IMG/VR virus record: IMGVR_UViG_3300044705_000041
Span: 1 to 48,059 of that record
Direction: 5' to 3' (one strand)
Length of the DNA: 48,059 bases
Origin: a virus
The translations under genes and the position numbers were made by a program. The first letter of the stretch is position 1, and each line of letters starts with the position of its first letter. Of this stretch, positions 1-7,169 are shown one piece after another. Under the pieces are notes generated by a model. The model made no database searches. It had not been told where the DNA came from and worked only from the letters and a program-made list of their open reading frames with translations.

Positions 1-134
1 CTAGATTTGTGCGAGTTAGGGAACAGAATTCTAGCGAGTTACGGTATAGGGCCAGAGAGAGCCAAGACGTTTAACCGGGCCGCGTCTACTCAGACAAACT
101 TCCGCCACCAAAAAGCGAGTGTAGAGCCCCGATC
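1..134. repeat. Left copy of the 134-bp terminal repeat
   Basis: Bases 1-134 match 47926-48059 with only three differences (positions 100, 118 and 134 against 48025, 48043 and 48059). All three lie in the last 35 bases, as expected for low-quality read ends at a contig tip. The repeat shows that the contig closes on itself. The unit genome is about 47,925 bp. Confidence 0.9.
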
Positions 135-354
135 AGGCCAATCGTTAGCCTTGGGAGATGGTGGACACTCAGCGGCCCAAAATTTAGGGGAGCCAGCCAA
201 GGTGCTCCACTTTCCCGATCCGCAGAGAGTGCGCCGTGCGTTCGAGCAAGTGCGCCAGATGTCAGAGGAAGAAATCGCGGAGCGCACAAAGCGAGACTTA
301 GCGAACTTCGACGCCGCGATGATCCGAGACGCAAATACGTTCGTTGTGGAGTAA
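1..354 (+). CDS. 3' part of a gene that spans the contig join; hypothetical protein
   Basis: The frame is open from base 1 and continues, in phase, the gene that starts with ATG at 47869. Joined across the terminal repeat it encodes about 136 residues. The C-terminal third is charged and probably helical (residues rich in Glu, Arg and Gln after a VLHFPDP segment). I do not recognise a family. It lies in an early-type run of overlapping small genes upstream of the recombination genes. The TTG at position 7 is not the real start. Confidence 0.7.
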   Translation, partial: LDLCELGNRILASYGIGPERAKTFNRAASTQTNFRHQKASVEPRSGQSLALGDGGHSAAQNLGEPAKVLHFPDPQRVRRAFEQVRQMSEEEIAERTKRDLANFDAAMIRDANTFVVE

Positions 355-358
355 CTCC

Positions 359-553
359 ATGATCTCAGAGCAGGACATAATCCGCATCAGCGAGAACGTA
401 ATGCTCCGCGTTAAGTTCTTAGAGGCTGAGAGTCTCAGGAAAATGCGGCGGGAAGCTCGTCGGGCCAAGTTTGCGGCGTGGTTCTGGAAGCTGGCCGGAT
501 TGGGAGCGCTGGCTTGTATCTGCGGGGTTATGTGGTTTGAGGTGCTGCGGTGA
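359..553 (+). CDS. Small membrane-anchored hypothetical protein
   Basis: Encodes 64 residues. ATG 359 is chosen because GGAG (347-350) lies 8 bases upstream; an in-frame TTG at 344 lacks such a site. Residues 1-42 are helical and strongly basic (RKMRREARRAK), and one hydrophobic helix follows (about residues 43-60, AGLGALACICGVMWF). This suggests a membrane-anchored protein with a cytoplasmic coiled segment. The stop overlaps the GTG start of the next gene. Function is unknown. Confidence 0.6.
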   Translation: MISEQDIIRISENVMLRVKFLEAESLRKMRREARRAKFAAWFWKLAGLGALACICGVMWFEVLR

Positions 554-774
554 TCCAGTGCGCCGAATGCGGAGCCATCAAGCGGGACGTTAATCACTGG
601 ATTCTGTTGTGGTTAGAGCGCGATGGCCGGAGATTTTGCGCGGTTCCGTTCGAGGAAGACCCTGCGATGCAGCGAGAAGCTGGCGTAAGTGCAGTTTGCG
701 GTCATGGTTGCGCTACCAAGAGTTTAGCTAAGTGGATGTATGCGATGAGATTTCAGGAGGCTGTATGTCGGTAA
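550..774 (+). CDS. Cys-rich small protein, zinc-binding candidate
   Basis: Encodes 74 residues from GTG 550, overlapping the upstream stop as GTGA. Two Cys pairs, CAEC near the N-terminus and CGHGC near residue 50, with an intervening FCAVPFEED segment, suggest a treble-clef or zinc-ribbon fold. The 3' end overlaps the start of the ERF gene by 10 bases, so the two are translationally coupled. No specific function can be assigned. Confidence 0.6.
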   Translation: MIQCAECGAIKRDVNHWILLWLERDGRRFCAVPFEEDPAMQREAGVSAVCGHGCATKSLAKWMYAMRFQEAVCR

Positions 775-1532
775 GCCAGGAATTACCAGTGATTCCAGAG
801 ACGCAGGCGCTAGTACCAACTTCGCCGATTGAATTGATGGGCGAAGCCATAAGGCAGGGTATCTCCGCCGAGCAGTTGCAAATTCTCCAAGAGATGCATT
901 TTCGCCAGTTGGCATGGCAGGCAGAGCTTGATTTCAACGAAGCACTGAATCGGGTTCAGACGAAGATTCCTCTTGTAGTCCCAGACCTGACAAACCCGCA
1001 GACCAATAGCAAGTATGCATCGTTCGCCAGACTCGACAAGGTAGTGCGCCCCATTTACACGGCTGAGGGTTTCTCGCTGTCATTTAACACGGCAGATTGC
1101 CCGAAGGCCGACCACGTTCGCATAGTGGCCTATCTGTCGCGCGGCAAGCACACGCGCACCTATCAGCTCGATATGCCGATTGTGACCACCGGGATCAAGG
1201 GCCAGGTCAATATGACCCTTACCCACGCATCGGCCTCAGCCAACAGCTACGGGAAGCGTTACCTAGAGTGCGACATCTTCAACATCCCGGTCGGAGAGGA
1301 CAACGATGGCAACCTTACGAACGGCGAACTTAGCAAACTGATTGACGAGATCGTGGCCTGCAAGACCAACGGCGATTTGGATGCGGTTTTTCAGAAGCAC
1401 TATCAAGCAGCAAAGGGCAATCAAAAGCTGCAAGGAATACTCATTGAAGCAAAGGATAGACGCCGCAAGGAAATCAACCAGCAAGTGCGCCAGGGTACGG
1501 CCTCACCCTCTTGGTCGGAGATGGGCAAGTGA
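765..1532 (+). CDS. erf: ERF-type single-strand DNA annealing protein
   Basis: Encodes 255 residues from ATG 765, preceded by AGGAGG at about 755; an upstream in-frame start at 732 has no ribosome site. ERF proteins anneal complementary single strands and drive phage recombination and genome circularisation. The hallmark ERF core is visible: a KYASFARLDKVVRPIYTAEG segment in the middle, then aromatic/Gly segments and ASASANSYGKRYLECDIFNI. The adjacent exonuclease gene (start overlapping by GTGA at 1529) completes a classic two-component exonuclease-plus-annealase system like lambda Red. Family assignment is firm. Confidence 0.9.
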   Translation: MSVSQELPVIPETQALVPTSPIELMGEAIRQGISAEQLQILQEMHFRQLAWQAELDFNEALNRVQTKIPLVVPDLTNPQTNSKYASFARLDKVVRPIYTAEGFSLSFNTADCPKADHVRIVAYLSRGKHTRTYQLDMPIVTTGIKGQVNMTLTHASASANSYGKRYLECDIFNIPVGEDNDGNLTNGELSKLIDEIVACKTNGDLDAVFQKHYQAAKGNQKLQGILIEAKDRRRKEINQQVRQGTASPSWSEMGK

Positions 1533-2182
1533 TTATCTATGATGTAGAGCAGAACTCGCCGGAATGGATGACTATGCGCTGTGGATGCCTAACGTCATCC
1601 CGACTCTGTGACGTGCTGGCGAAGCGCAAGGACATGAAAGAGGCAGCGGCTAGGGCGCAATACAAGCGCGAATTGGTAATCGAGCGCCTCACGGGTAACA
1701 CCTACGATCACTACGTCAGCCCATATATGGAATGGGGCCAGCAGCAAGAAAAATTTGCGCGGGAAGAGTTCACGCTGAGGACTGGACTGCCAGTTACTAA
1801 AATCGGCTTGGCCTACCACCCGGACATTAAGTGGTACTCCGCATCGACCGATGGACTCGTTGGCGATGACGCGATACTTGAAATTAAATGCCTAACGCCA
1901 ATGAGTCACTTGGACATCCTGATGTCTGGCGAAATCCCGGCGGATTATCACGAGCAGATGCTTGGCGGCATGGATTGTACGGAGCGGTCTAAGTGCTACT
2001 TCGTAAGCTACGATCCGAGATTCCCTGAGCCACAACAGATGTTCATAAAGCTATTCGAGCGCCAGGATGCGGTTATAAGAGGCATGAGGCTGGAAGTGAC
2101 TCAGTTCCTGTCCGAGGTCGAGGAAATGCTTGTAAAGGTCAAAGAATCGAACCGCGAGGCATTACAGGAGTCGATTGCATGA
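1529..2182 (+). CDS. YqaJ-like (lambda exonuclease-type) recombination nuclease
   Basis: Encodes 217 residues. GTG 1529 overlaps the ERF stop and has GGAG 8 bases upstream; a TTG at 1511 is less likely. The PD-(D/E)XK core is clear: an MEWG..QE..A segment near residues 67-80, then Asp108 in STDGLVGDD and Glu118-x-Lys120 in LEIK. The family digests one strand of duplex DNA 5' to 3' and loads the partner annealing protein. Gene order and coupling with ERF support that role here. Confidence 0.9.
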   Translation: MIIYDVEQNSPEWMTMRCGCLTSSRLCDVLAKRKDMKEAAARAQYKRELVIERLTGNTYDHYVSPYMEWGQQQEKFAREEFTLRTGLPVTKIGLAYHPDIKWYSASTDGLVGDDAILEIKCLTPMSHLDILMSGEIPADYHEQMLGGMDCTERSKCYFVSYDPRFPEPQQMFIKLFERQDAVIRGMRLEVTQFLSEVEEMLVKVKESNREALQESIA

Positions 2183-2358
2183 AAACGTTCGATAAGTGGG
2201 GCATGGCGTATCACCGCATCTTGATTGCGAAAGACAACGCCGCTAAGGGTCAACCCGGCTGCTGCGACTGTGTTGACTGCCAAGAGTATATGGGGCAGTT
2301 AGGAATGGATACTGACGGCAAGGAATTACGCCGGGAAGCAATGCAGGAGAGCCAATGA
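2179..2358 (+). CDS. Small Cys-rich hypothetical protein
   Basis: Encodes 59 residues, with ATGA overlaps at both ends (with the exonuclease stop and with the next start). A tight CCDCVDC motif lies mid-protein, suggesting metal binding, and the rest is helical and charged. Placement inside the recombination operon suggests an accessory early function, but no family is recognised. Confidence 0.65.
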   Translation: MKTFDKWGMAYHRILIAKDNAAKGQPGCCDCVDCQEYMGQLGMDTDGKELRREAMQESQ

Positions 2359-2549
2359 GCGACGACTGGGCATCGCAGAATTTACGAGCAATAGAAGTAA
2401 AGTCGCTCAACTATCACGAACGTAAGGCCATAGAAGATGCGCTTCGCGAATACGTTGATAAACATGGGCAAAATGCATGGGCGCAAAAAGCCGTTCTCGA
2501 TGAAATGCTGCCAGATTTGATGTGGATGGACAAAAAAGTTTCCGCCTAA
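2355..2549 (+). CDS. Small helical hypothetical protein
   Basis: Encodes 64 residues from ATG 2355, overlapping the previous stop. The protein is acidic/amphipathic helical (ERKAIEDALREYVDKHG, then LDEMLPDLMWMDKK). It has no recognised domain. It is the last member of a coupled run starting at 550; about 107 bp without a gene follow (2550-2656). Confidence 0.6.
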   Translation: MSDDWASQNLRAIEVKSLNYHERKAIEDALREYVDKHGQNAWAQKAVLDEMLPDLMWMDKKVSA

Positions 2550-2656
2550 ATCGACTGGGTGATTGGGGCGGTTTAGGCCCGTCAGGCCGGGGTACTTGGA
2601 TCGTAGCTTCGCGGAGTATCTGACGGTGGGGCGGGCCGAAAAAGATTGGAGGGGTA

Positions 2657-2857
2657 GTGAAACAGCAATGCGGTGCGATTGAAGAAAAGCGGTGTAAGGC
2701 AACATCCCGCCTTGAGCAGGTGGTAATAAGAGTACCCTCTGGTGGTTCGTTCGACTTACCGCACTTCGTTGTAGTTTCTCTATGCCCAAAACATTTCAAG
2801 TTGAGGGATGGGGATAGAGTGAAAGCCCAACATATCGAGCGCGGCGTATCCGCGTAA
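2657..2857 (+). CDS. Small hypothetical protein
   Basis: Encodes 66 residues from GTG 2657, with a good site (GGAGGGG at 2648-2654) just upstream. It contains three scattered Cys residues and a beta-rich middle (VVIRVPSGG, FVVVSLCPKHFKL). The gene is isolated by about 100 bp upstream and 55 bp downstream. No family is recognised. It is supported by the ribosome site and composition rather than by homology. Confidence 0.5.
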   Translation: MKQQCGAIEEKRCKATSRLEQVVIRVPSGGSFDLPHFVVVSLCPKHFKLRDGDRVKAQHIERGVSA

Positions 2858-2912
2858 GTGTGGCGGCTCATCCCCTTTGTGATTGGTCGGGGTAACTTCG
2901 CGTAGGACGTAG

Positions 2913-3755
2913 ATGGGCAATTTTTTTTACTCGCACTACATCGACAGGTACAAGTCTGCCACGGCTCACCTGAGCATGGTTCAGGACGGAGCGTATCGGA
3001 GGTTACTTGATTACTACTACGAAACGGGAAAACCAATACCGGAAGATGCCGAGCAAATTATTCGCGTTTGCCGAGCACATTCTGAGGAAGAAATTGAAGC
3101 AGTTTCGTATGTTCTTAAAGGCTTTTTTAGACTCAAGGCTGGTAAGTGGCACAACCGTTTTGCCGATGACGAACTTAGTAAGATGCGTAGGCTTAGTAAG
3201 TTACGCTCCGATTCAGCGAAGCGAAGATGGGATGACAAACGCAATGCAAAAGCAGATGCAAATGCATCAACAAATGCACCTGCTAATGGAATGCTACCTA
3301 ATACCTTATTACCTAATACCACAAAAGAATCAAAACCTAAGGCGCAAAGCGCCTTTCAGTTACCGGATTGGATTCCGCAAAGTAACTGGCAAGACTTCGA
3401 GGAAATGCGACGGAAGGCAAGAAAGCCCATGACCGACCGAGCACGGGCCTTAGTGGTTGCTGAGTTATTCAAGCTTCGCAACTCAGGCCACGATCCGGCG
3501 AAGGTGCTAGACCAATCAACCAGAAACGCATGGCAGGACGTTTACGAACTTCGAGGCGAAAATGGACAGCGAGAACAACGATCACAGCCAAAGCCTAACG
3601 CCGTTGTCGCAAGATACCACAACAATCAGTCTGAGAAACTCAGAGCCTTTGGTGCCGCAGTGGGCGAACATCCTAGAGATGCTGGCGATAGACAAGCGGC
3701 AGGACTGGGCCCCGGGAATCCTCTCGTACTGGAAGGCGAAATTAAAGGGGTATAA
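2913..3755 (+). CDS. DUF1376-type phage replication protein
   Basis: Encodes 280 residues. The first about 95 residues form a recognisable DUF1376 (YdaU-like) domain: FFYSHYIDRYKSATAHLS, then QDGAYRRLLDYYYETGKPIP and a winged-helix-like tail ending at KLRSDSAKRRW. A low-complexity Ala/Asn linker follows, then a conserved-looking WIPQSNWQDFEEMRR block also found in phage replication proteins. The likely role is origin recognition or replisome assembly. Its last 194 bases are shared, in another frame, with the next gene. Confidence 0.75.
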   Translation: MGNFFYSHYIDRYKSATAHLSMVQDGAYRRLLDYYYETGKPIPEDAEQIIRVCRAHSEEEIEAVSYVLKGFFRLKAGKWHNRFADDELSKMRRLSKLRSDSAKRRWDDKRNAKADANASTNAPANGMLPNTLLPNTTKESKPKAQSAFQLPDWIPQSNWQDFEEMRRKARKPMTDRARALVVAELFKLRNSGHDPAKVLDQSTRNAWQDVYELRGENGQREQRSQPKPNAVVARYHNNQSEKLRAFGAAVGEHPRDAGDRQAAGLGPGNPLVLEGEIKGV

Positions 3756-4104
3756 AGACGCCGAAATTTGCGATGCCTTAATGCTCTACCGTGGCGAGTA
3801 TTTCCCTTCGGTGGATGCGATAACTCAGCAGATGGATCGCACGCGCCACGCCCGCGCGGAAGCTAAACAGATGGCGGAAGCGGAGAAAGCAAAGCAGGAC
3901 ATAGCTGCCATTGAGGAGTTCAAAAAAGCCCACTGCGGAAAAACCCCGACGCAGATATTTTTCGAGGAAAACCCAGACATACTCCGCAAGTTGGACATGA
4001 ACTTACAAATCGGCCCGACCGCTAAGTCGCAAGTAAAAGCCGACTCGATAGCACTTTACCAGGCCAAGGCGTTGCGGGGAGGAGCTACAGGGGAAGCGCG
4101 ATGA
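3562..4104 (+). CDS. Possible helicase-loader-like replication protein
   Basis: Encodes 180 residues from ATG 3562, with GAGG 6 bases upstream, inside the 3' end of the preceding replication gene. Residues 30-80 contain WANILEMLAIDKR and a YWKAKLKGYKDAEICDAL helix followed by YFPSVDAITQQMDR. This pattern resembles phage helicase loaders of the G39P type, where a short helical bundle ends in a PS/PP-x-x-x-I motif. A charged coiled-coil and a C-terminal tail follow. The position after a DUF1376 gene fits a loader. The fold match is inference only. Confidence 0.6.
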   Translation: MDSENNDHSQSLTPLSQDTTTISLRNSEPLVPQWANILEMLAIDKRQDWAPGILSYWKAKLKGYKDAEICDALMLYRGEYFPSVDAITQQMDRTRHARAEAKQMAEAEKAKQDIAAIEEFKKAHCGKTPTQIFFEENPDILRKLDMNLQIGPTAKSQVKADSIALYQAKALRGGATGEAR

Positions 4105-4277
4105 CGCTGGAACCTAAAGTCGGTGACAAATATCGCAAGAATGGCGTGAATATCATCGTCCATGCCGTCGATGATTCGCAGGTTTATTGTGGGCGATGGG
4201 ATGACAAGGGCCACGATTTAGTGCGCGTGTCATTGCAGACATGGAAAGAGCAGATTATCGGGGCGGAAAAATTATGA
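4101..4277 (+). CDS. Small beta-rich hypothetical protein
   Basis: Encodes 58 residues, with ATGA overlaps with both neighbours. Short strands (VGDKYRKNGVNIIVHAV, VYCGRWDDKG, LVRVSLQTWKEQI) suggest a small SH3-like or KOW-like barrel. No catalytic motif is seen. It is coupled to the HNH gene downstream. Confidence 0.6.
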   Translation: MTLEPKVGDKYRKNGVNIIVHAVDDSQVYCGRWDDKGHDLVRVSLQTWKEQIIGAEKL

Positions 4278-4597
4278 CGCGAGCGTTTCCCAAGCCGTGT
4301 GAGATGAAGCGCCGGAACTTAGGCGTAAAGATCACCAAAGACGGTCGGGTGATTGAATCTCCGCATCGGTACAACATAACCAAGGAGCAGATGTGGGCAC
4401 GGCAAAACGGATGCTGTTCTAACTGCGGAAGGTACGAAGGCTACGCAAAGAACATGCACCGTCATCACTTAGGCGGTAGGGGAATGGGCGGAAGTAAACG
4501 GGACGATTCAAAAACAGTCTTGTGGTGCGAAAGATGCCACGTGGAGGAGCATGAGGGTCAGAGGCAAGGTAGACCGCAATCAGCCGGCAATCGTTAG
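4274..4597 (+). CDS. HNH-family endonuclease
   Basis: Encodes 107 residues. ATG 4274 overlaps the upstream stop; an earlier in-frame ATG at 4241 lies inside that gene. The zinc-finger HNH (beta-beta-alpha metal) layout is visible: Cys48-x2-Cys51, HRHHLGG at 62-68, Cys85-x2-Cys88 and His89/His93 in CHVEEHE. The compact form resembles phage HNH proteins thought to act in recombination or packaging. Its 3' end overlaps the next nuclease gene by 47 bases. Confidence 0.8.
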   Translation: MTRAFPKPCEMKRRNLGVKITKDGRVIESPHRYNITKEQMWARQNGCCSNCGRYEGYAKNMHRHHLGGRGMGGSKRDDSKTVLWCERCHVEEHEGQRQGRPQSAGNR

Positions 4598-4889
4598 AGC
4601 CCTGCGCAATGCTGGGGCGTCGGTGCAGTCACTCGCAGACATTGGGGAAGGATGCGCCGATCTCTTGGTTGGATTTCGCGGAGTCAATTTTGTTATGGAA
4701 GTGAAAGATGGCGAGGCTCCGCTAAACAAGCAGAGACTTAATGATGCTGAGAAAGTATGGCACGCCAATTGGCGCGGTAGTGTTCAGGTAGTTCATTCGG
4801 TAGAAGAAGCAGTAAGCGCGTTGATCGCAGCGGGGAGGACGTATGCACCGGAAAAAGATGTGCGGAAATTGTCTGGCGAAAAAGTTTGA
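4551..4889 (+). CDS. VRR-NUC / Holliday-junction-resolvase-like nuclease
   Basis: Encodes 112 residues from ATG 4551, with GGAGGAG directly upstream. The PD-(D/E)XK core is short and complete: GCADLLVGFRG (Asp37), FVMEVKDG (Glu50, Lys52) and a downstream Gln61 in NKQRL. Phage proteins of this kind resolve branched DNA or act as structure-specific nucleases. The tandem arrangement with an HNH nuclease and the ERF/exonuclease pair fits a recombination role. Exact specificity cannot be read from the sequence. Confidence 0.75.
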   Translation: MRVRGKVDRNQPAIVRALRNAGASVQSLADIGEGCADLLVGFRGVNFVMEVKDGEAPLNKQRLNDAEKVWHANWRGSVQVVHSVEEAVSALIAAGRTYAPEKDVRKLSGEKV

Positions 4890-5082
4890 GTACGAGTTTA
4901 CGAGAAAGCAGTGGATGCTCCCGTTCGGGAGGAAGCGGTGGTGTAGAGATTGCATTCGCTTAATGAGGCCAATTTACGAGATGAGAGGCCTTTCTAAGTG
5001 GATTAAAGGCGGAGGGCCGGAAAGAGATTGGACACTGGCAGAAATGAAGCTTGCAGTGATCGGGCCTCGCGGGCGGGCGTGA
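4843..5082 (+). CDS. Zinc-ribbon-like small protein
   Basis: Encodes 79 residues and overlaps the nuclease gene by 47 bases. A CGNC pair at residues 7-10 and CRDC at about 34-37 form a Cys4 zinc-ribbon of the type seen in recombination-endonuclease-VII-like proteins, whose signature is CxxC...W..CxxC. The conserved catalytic His/Asn of that family is not clearly visible. It is therefore called a binding protein rather than a nuclease. Confidence 0.6.
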   Translation: MHRKKMCGNCLAKKFEYEFTRKQWMLPFGRKRWCRDCIRLMRPIYEMRGLSKWIKGGGPERDWTLAEMKLAVIGPRGRA

Positions 5083-5099
5083 GAGGGGAGTGAGCGACG

Positions 5100-6212
5100 A
5101 TGAAATTAGCCGACTATCTAGACGTTGACAAGCTAGCCGAGCACTGCAACTCGCGGGTGGTTAATGTGCAGCACCATCACTACGCTCCGCTAACTATCTA
5201 CAACTATGGCCAGAAGGCGCAGTTCGAAAATATTTGGGATGATGTGACGGTTAAGACGCGCGGGTTGATTATTGACGAATCTACGCAGGAGATAGTCGCG
5301 CGGCCATTTCAGAAGTTTTTCAATTTGGGACACGCCGGACGGCCTGAAACCTGGGCCGAAAATCTCCCTGCCGAGCTTCCAGAGATCACCGAAAAGTTAG
5401 ATGGTTCGCTCGGCGTCCTGTATAGGCTTAATGGGTTTTCTGGCATAGCCACTCGCGGTTCTTTCGCTTCCGATCAGGCTACATGGGCATCGCAGTGGTA
5501 CACGAAGAACCTTAGCCACGCTCACTGGCCCGATGGTTGGACGCCACTTTTTGAGATTGTGTATCCCGACAATCGAATTGTCGTGCGGTACGGATGGGAA
5601 GGTCTGTCTCTACTATCGCTAGTCAACAATGAGACGGGAGAAGAGCTGCCATACTCATCGCTCTTCGAGATTGGAAGCGCTAACGGGTGCCGCGTAGTCC
5701 CACTGCACAGGCTCACACTAGATGAATGCCGCTCCGACACCCAAGACAACTTCGAGGGATATGTGGCGACGTGGCATCGCGCCGGACAGACCCCCCTAAA
5801 ACTAAAAATAAAACTCATCGAATATTGCCGCTTGCATCGCCTCCTGACCTCTATCAGCCCAAAGGAAATTTGGCGGATGTTGAAAGACGGCGAGAGTTTA
5901 GAGGAGCTTTTCAAGGACACGCCTAGCCATTATCAAGAGTGGGTCAGTTATTGGCGCAATGGCCTGCAAGCGGAATACGGTCGCATAGAGCAAAAGGCGC
6001 AGGCGATATGGGCCTCCTGCCGACTCCCAAAAAATGGAGCGGATAAAGATGCACGGAAAAAGCTGGCTGAGTTCTTTACTCTCGGAGATCGCAAAGATGT
6101 AAGCGGGGTGCTGTTCAAAATGCTCGATGAGCAACCATATGCCGAGGTGATCTGGAAGATGTGCCGCGACAAAACCCGCGACCAAGAACCATTTCGCAGG
6201 GAAGTCGAGTGA
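5100..6212 (+). CDS. T4 Rnl1-like RNA ligase
   Basis: Encodes 370 residues, close to T4 RnlA (374). Nucleotidyltransferase motifs are in order: motif I KLDGS with the adenylated Lys99, motif III/IIIa LFEIVYP (about 150-156), motif IV FEGYV (218-222) and motif V KLKIK (234-238). The upstream TRGLIIDE and RPFQKFFNLGH segments are also typical of Rnl1. The C-terminal third is helical. Such enzymes seal broken RNA, classically tRNAs cut by host anticodon nucleases. No polynucleotide kinase partner is seen in the window. A GGGGAG site precedes ATG 5100. Confidence 0.92.
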   Translation: MKLADYLDVDKLAEHCNSRVVNVQHHHYAPLTIYNYGQKAQFENIWDDVTVKTRGLIIDESTQEIVARPFQKFFNLGHAGRPETWAENLPAELPEITEKLDGSLGVLYRLNGFSGIATRGSFASDQATWASQWYTKNLSHAHWPDGWTPLFEIVYPDNRIVVRYGWEGLSLLSLVNNETGEELPYSSLFEIGSANGCRVVPLHRLTLDECRSDTQDNFEGYVATWHRAGQTPLKLKIKLIEYCRLHRLLTSISPKEIWRMLKDGESLEELFKDTPSHYQEWVSYWRNGLQAEYGRIEQKAQAIWASCRLPKNGADKDARKKLAEFFTLGDRKDVSGVLFKMLDEQPYAEVIWKMCRDKTRDQEPFRREVE

Positions 6213-6232
6213 ATCGGGGGCTGACGTAACTC

Positions 6233-6263
6233 GGAACCGTGAGCCCCTCATAGGTCTATGAAG
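6233..6263. repeat. Intergenic 12-mers shared with 6921-6970
   Basis: GGAACCGTGAGC (6233-6244) and AGGTCTATGAAG (6252-6263) both recur at 6959-6970 and 6921-6932, in reversed order, upstream of the gene at 6983. They lie in two intergenic gaps that flank the SPFH-like gene pair. Between the second copies is a small hairpin, CTCTC-GAAA-GAGAG (6937-6950). The role is unknown; shared leader or recombination sequences are possible. Confidence 0.5.
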
Positions 6264-6279
6264 TGAGGAGGAATGGAAA

Positions 6280-6723
6280 ATGAAACTTGAACGGTGGCAT
6301 AAGTGGTTGATCGCGTTAGGCGCTCTAATTCTGGCGCTGGTTACGTTTTATTGCGCCTGTCTCAATCACATCGGAATTAATGAGGTCGGAGTTGCATACA
6401 ACTCCATCGGCGGTCACGTCTGGATTCAGGATAGGCCGGGATGGTATCTCACGTCACCGACCGTCGAGGTCGCGGTGATCCCGACGATACCACTGACAGT
6501 GCAGATACCTTCTGAGGCCAAAGTAATCAACGTAAAGATTGTGCGATTTCGGCCAGAAGGAATTGACGAGTTCATTCGGCTCCAAGGCTTCTCATATTTC
6601 AGCGATCAAGGAATAGAAAACATCCTCATGGGGTATGCCTTCTCAGGTAAGGATTATCCGTTCCTTGAAGTGTTGCAGAGTCCGGGAGCGGAAAGCGTTC
6701 AGTTGCCCGCATTGCACCGATGA
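6280..6723 (+). CDS. SPFH/prohibitin-like membrane protein
   Basis: Encodes 147 residues from ATG 6280, with GAGGAGG upstream. One N-terminal membrane helix (about 9-30, WLIALGALILALVTFYCA) is followed by a segment typical of Band-7/SPFH proteins: GINEVGVAYNSIGG, then RPGWYLTSPTVEVAVIPTIP and alternating strands. The usual long C-terminal coiled-coil is missing, so this is a minimal SPFH head. Phage SPFH-like proteins are known but their job is unclear. The next gene overlaps by ATGA and encodes two more membrane helices, suggesting a membrane complex. Confidence 0.65.
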   Translation: MKLERWHKWLIALGALILALVTFYCACLNHIGINEVGVAYNSIGGHVWIQDRPGWYLTSPTVEVAVIPTIPLTVQIPSEAKVINVKIVRFRPEGIDEFIRLQGFSYFSDQGIENILMGYAFSGKDYPFLEVLQSPGAESVQLPALHR

Positions 6724-6917
6724 AGTGCATAGCAATATCGGCGGCCCTAACGGCAATAGCGAGTGTCGCGCTCTACGAGTGCCGATGGTTCACGTTTCTC
6801 ATTTGGACGAACGCGGCCCTGATAGATCACAGTTACCCGTTGTTGACGGTCGGAGCTATTGAAGTCGGTTTAGTTGCTGGAATATTCGCGGGATTCTACG
6901 GTCTTTGTAGAAAATAA
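6720..6917 (+). CDS. Two-helix membrane protein
   Basis: Encodes 65 residues and starts with an ATGA overlap inside the SPFH-like gene. Two hydrophobic helices (about 3-18 and 41-61, LLTVGAIEVGLVAGIFAGFYG) are separated by a short polar loop. It ends in a basic CRK tail. Coupling implies a partner role with the SPFH-like protein. It resembles small phage membrane proteins, but no holin-specific feature is seen. Confidence 0.6.
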   Translation: MKCIAISAALTAIASVALYECRWFTFLIWTNAALIDHSYPLLTVGAIEVGLVAGIFAGFYGLCRK

Positions 6918-6982
6918 GCGAGGTCTATGAAGCAAACTCTCGAAAGAGAGCAAACCGGGGAACCGTGAGCACGGAGGGGGAA

Positions 6983-7153
6983 ATGAAACACAAATTGCAA
7001 ACCAAGACAGTTCAGCGAGTCGATCAATCGCCGATGAATGCTAAGCGCTGGTGCCTAACACTGAGTTGCGGCCATGAGGTCTGGGTGACTGCTAATTCTC
7101 GGCCAAAACGAATGAAGGCTCCGTGCGAACGTTGTCCAGCGGTAACCGACTGA
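6983..7153 (+). CDS. Small zinc-ribbon hypothetical protein
   Basis: Encodes 56 residues from ATG 6983, preceded by GGAGGGGG; the in-frame GTG at 6965 is less likely. WCLTLSCGHEVWV and APCERCPA form a compact CxxxxxCGH...CxxC motif, common in small phage proteins of unknown function with a presumed structural zinc. It follows the intergenic repeat-and-hairpin region 6921-6970. Confidence 0.65.
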   Translation: MKHKLQTKTVQRVDQSPMNAKRWCLTLSCGHEVWVTANSRPKRMKAPCERCPAVTD

Positions 7154-7169
7154 GGGGGCTGGGGCGCTA

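Noticed and set aside
1-134. Biological direct terminal repeats of a linear genome
   Set aside because: The mismatches sit only at the contig tip and a gene continues in frame across the join, so an assembly overlap is simpler.
2382-3036. Minus-strand frames of 135 and 209 codons
   Set aside because: They are antisense to the replication genes, with Ser/Arg/Pro-rich, non-protein-like translations and no ribosome sites.
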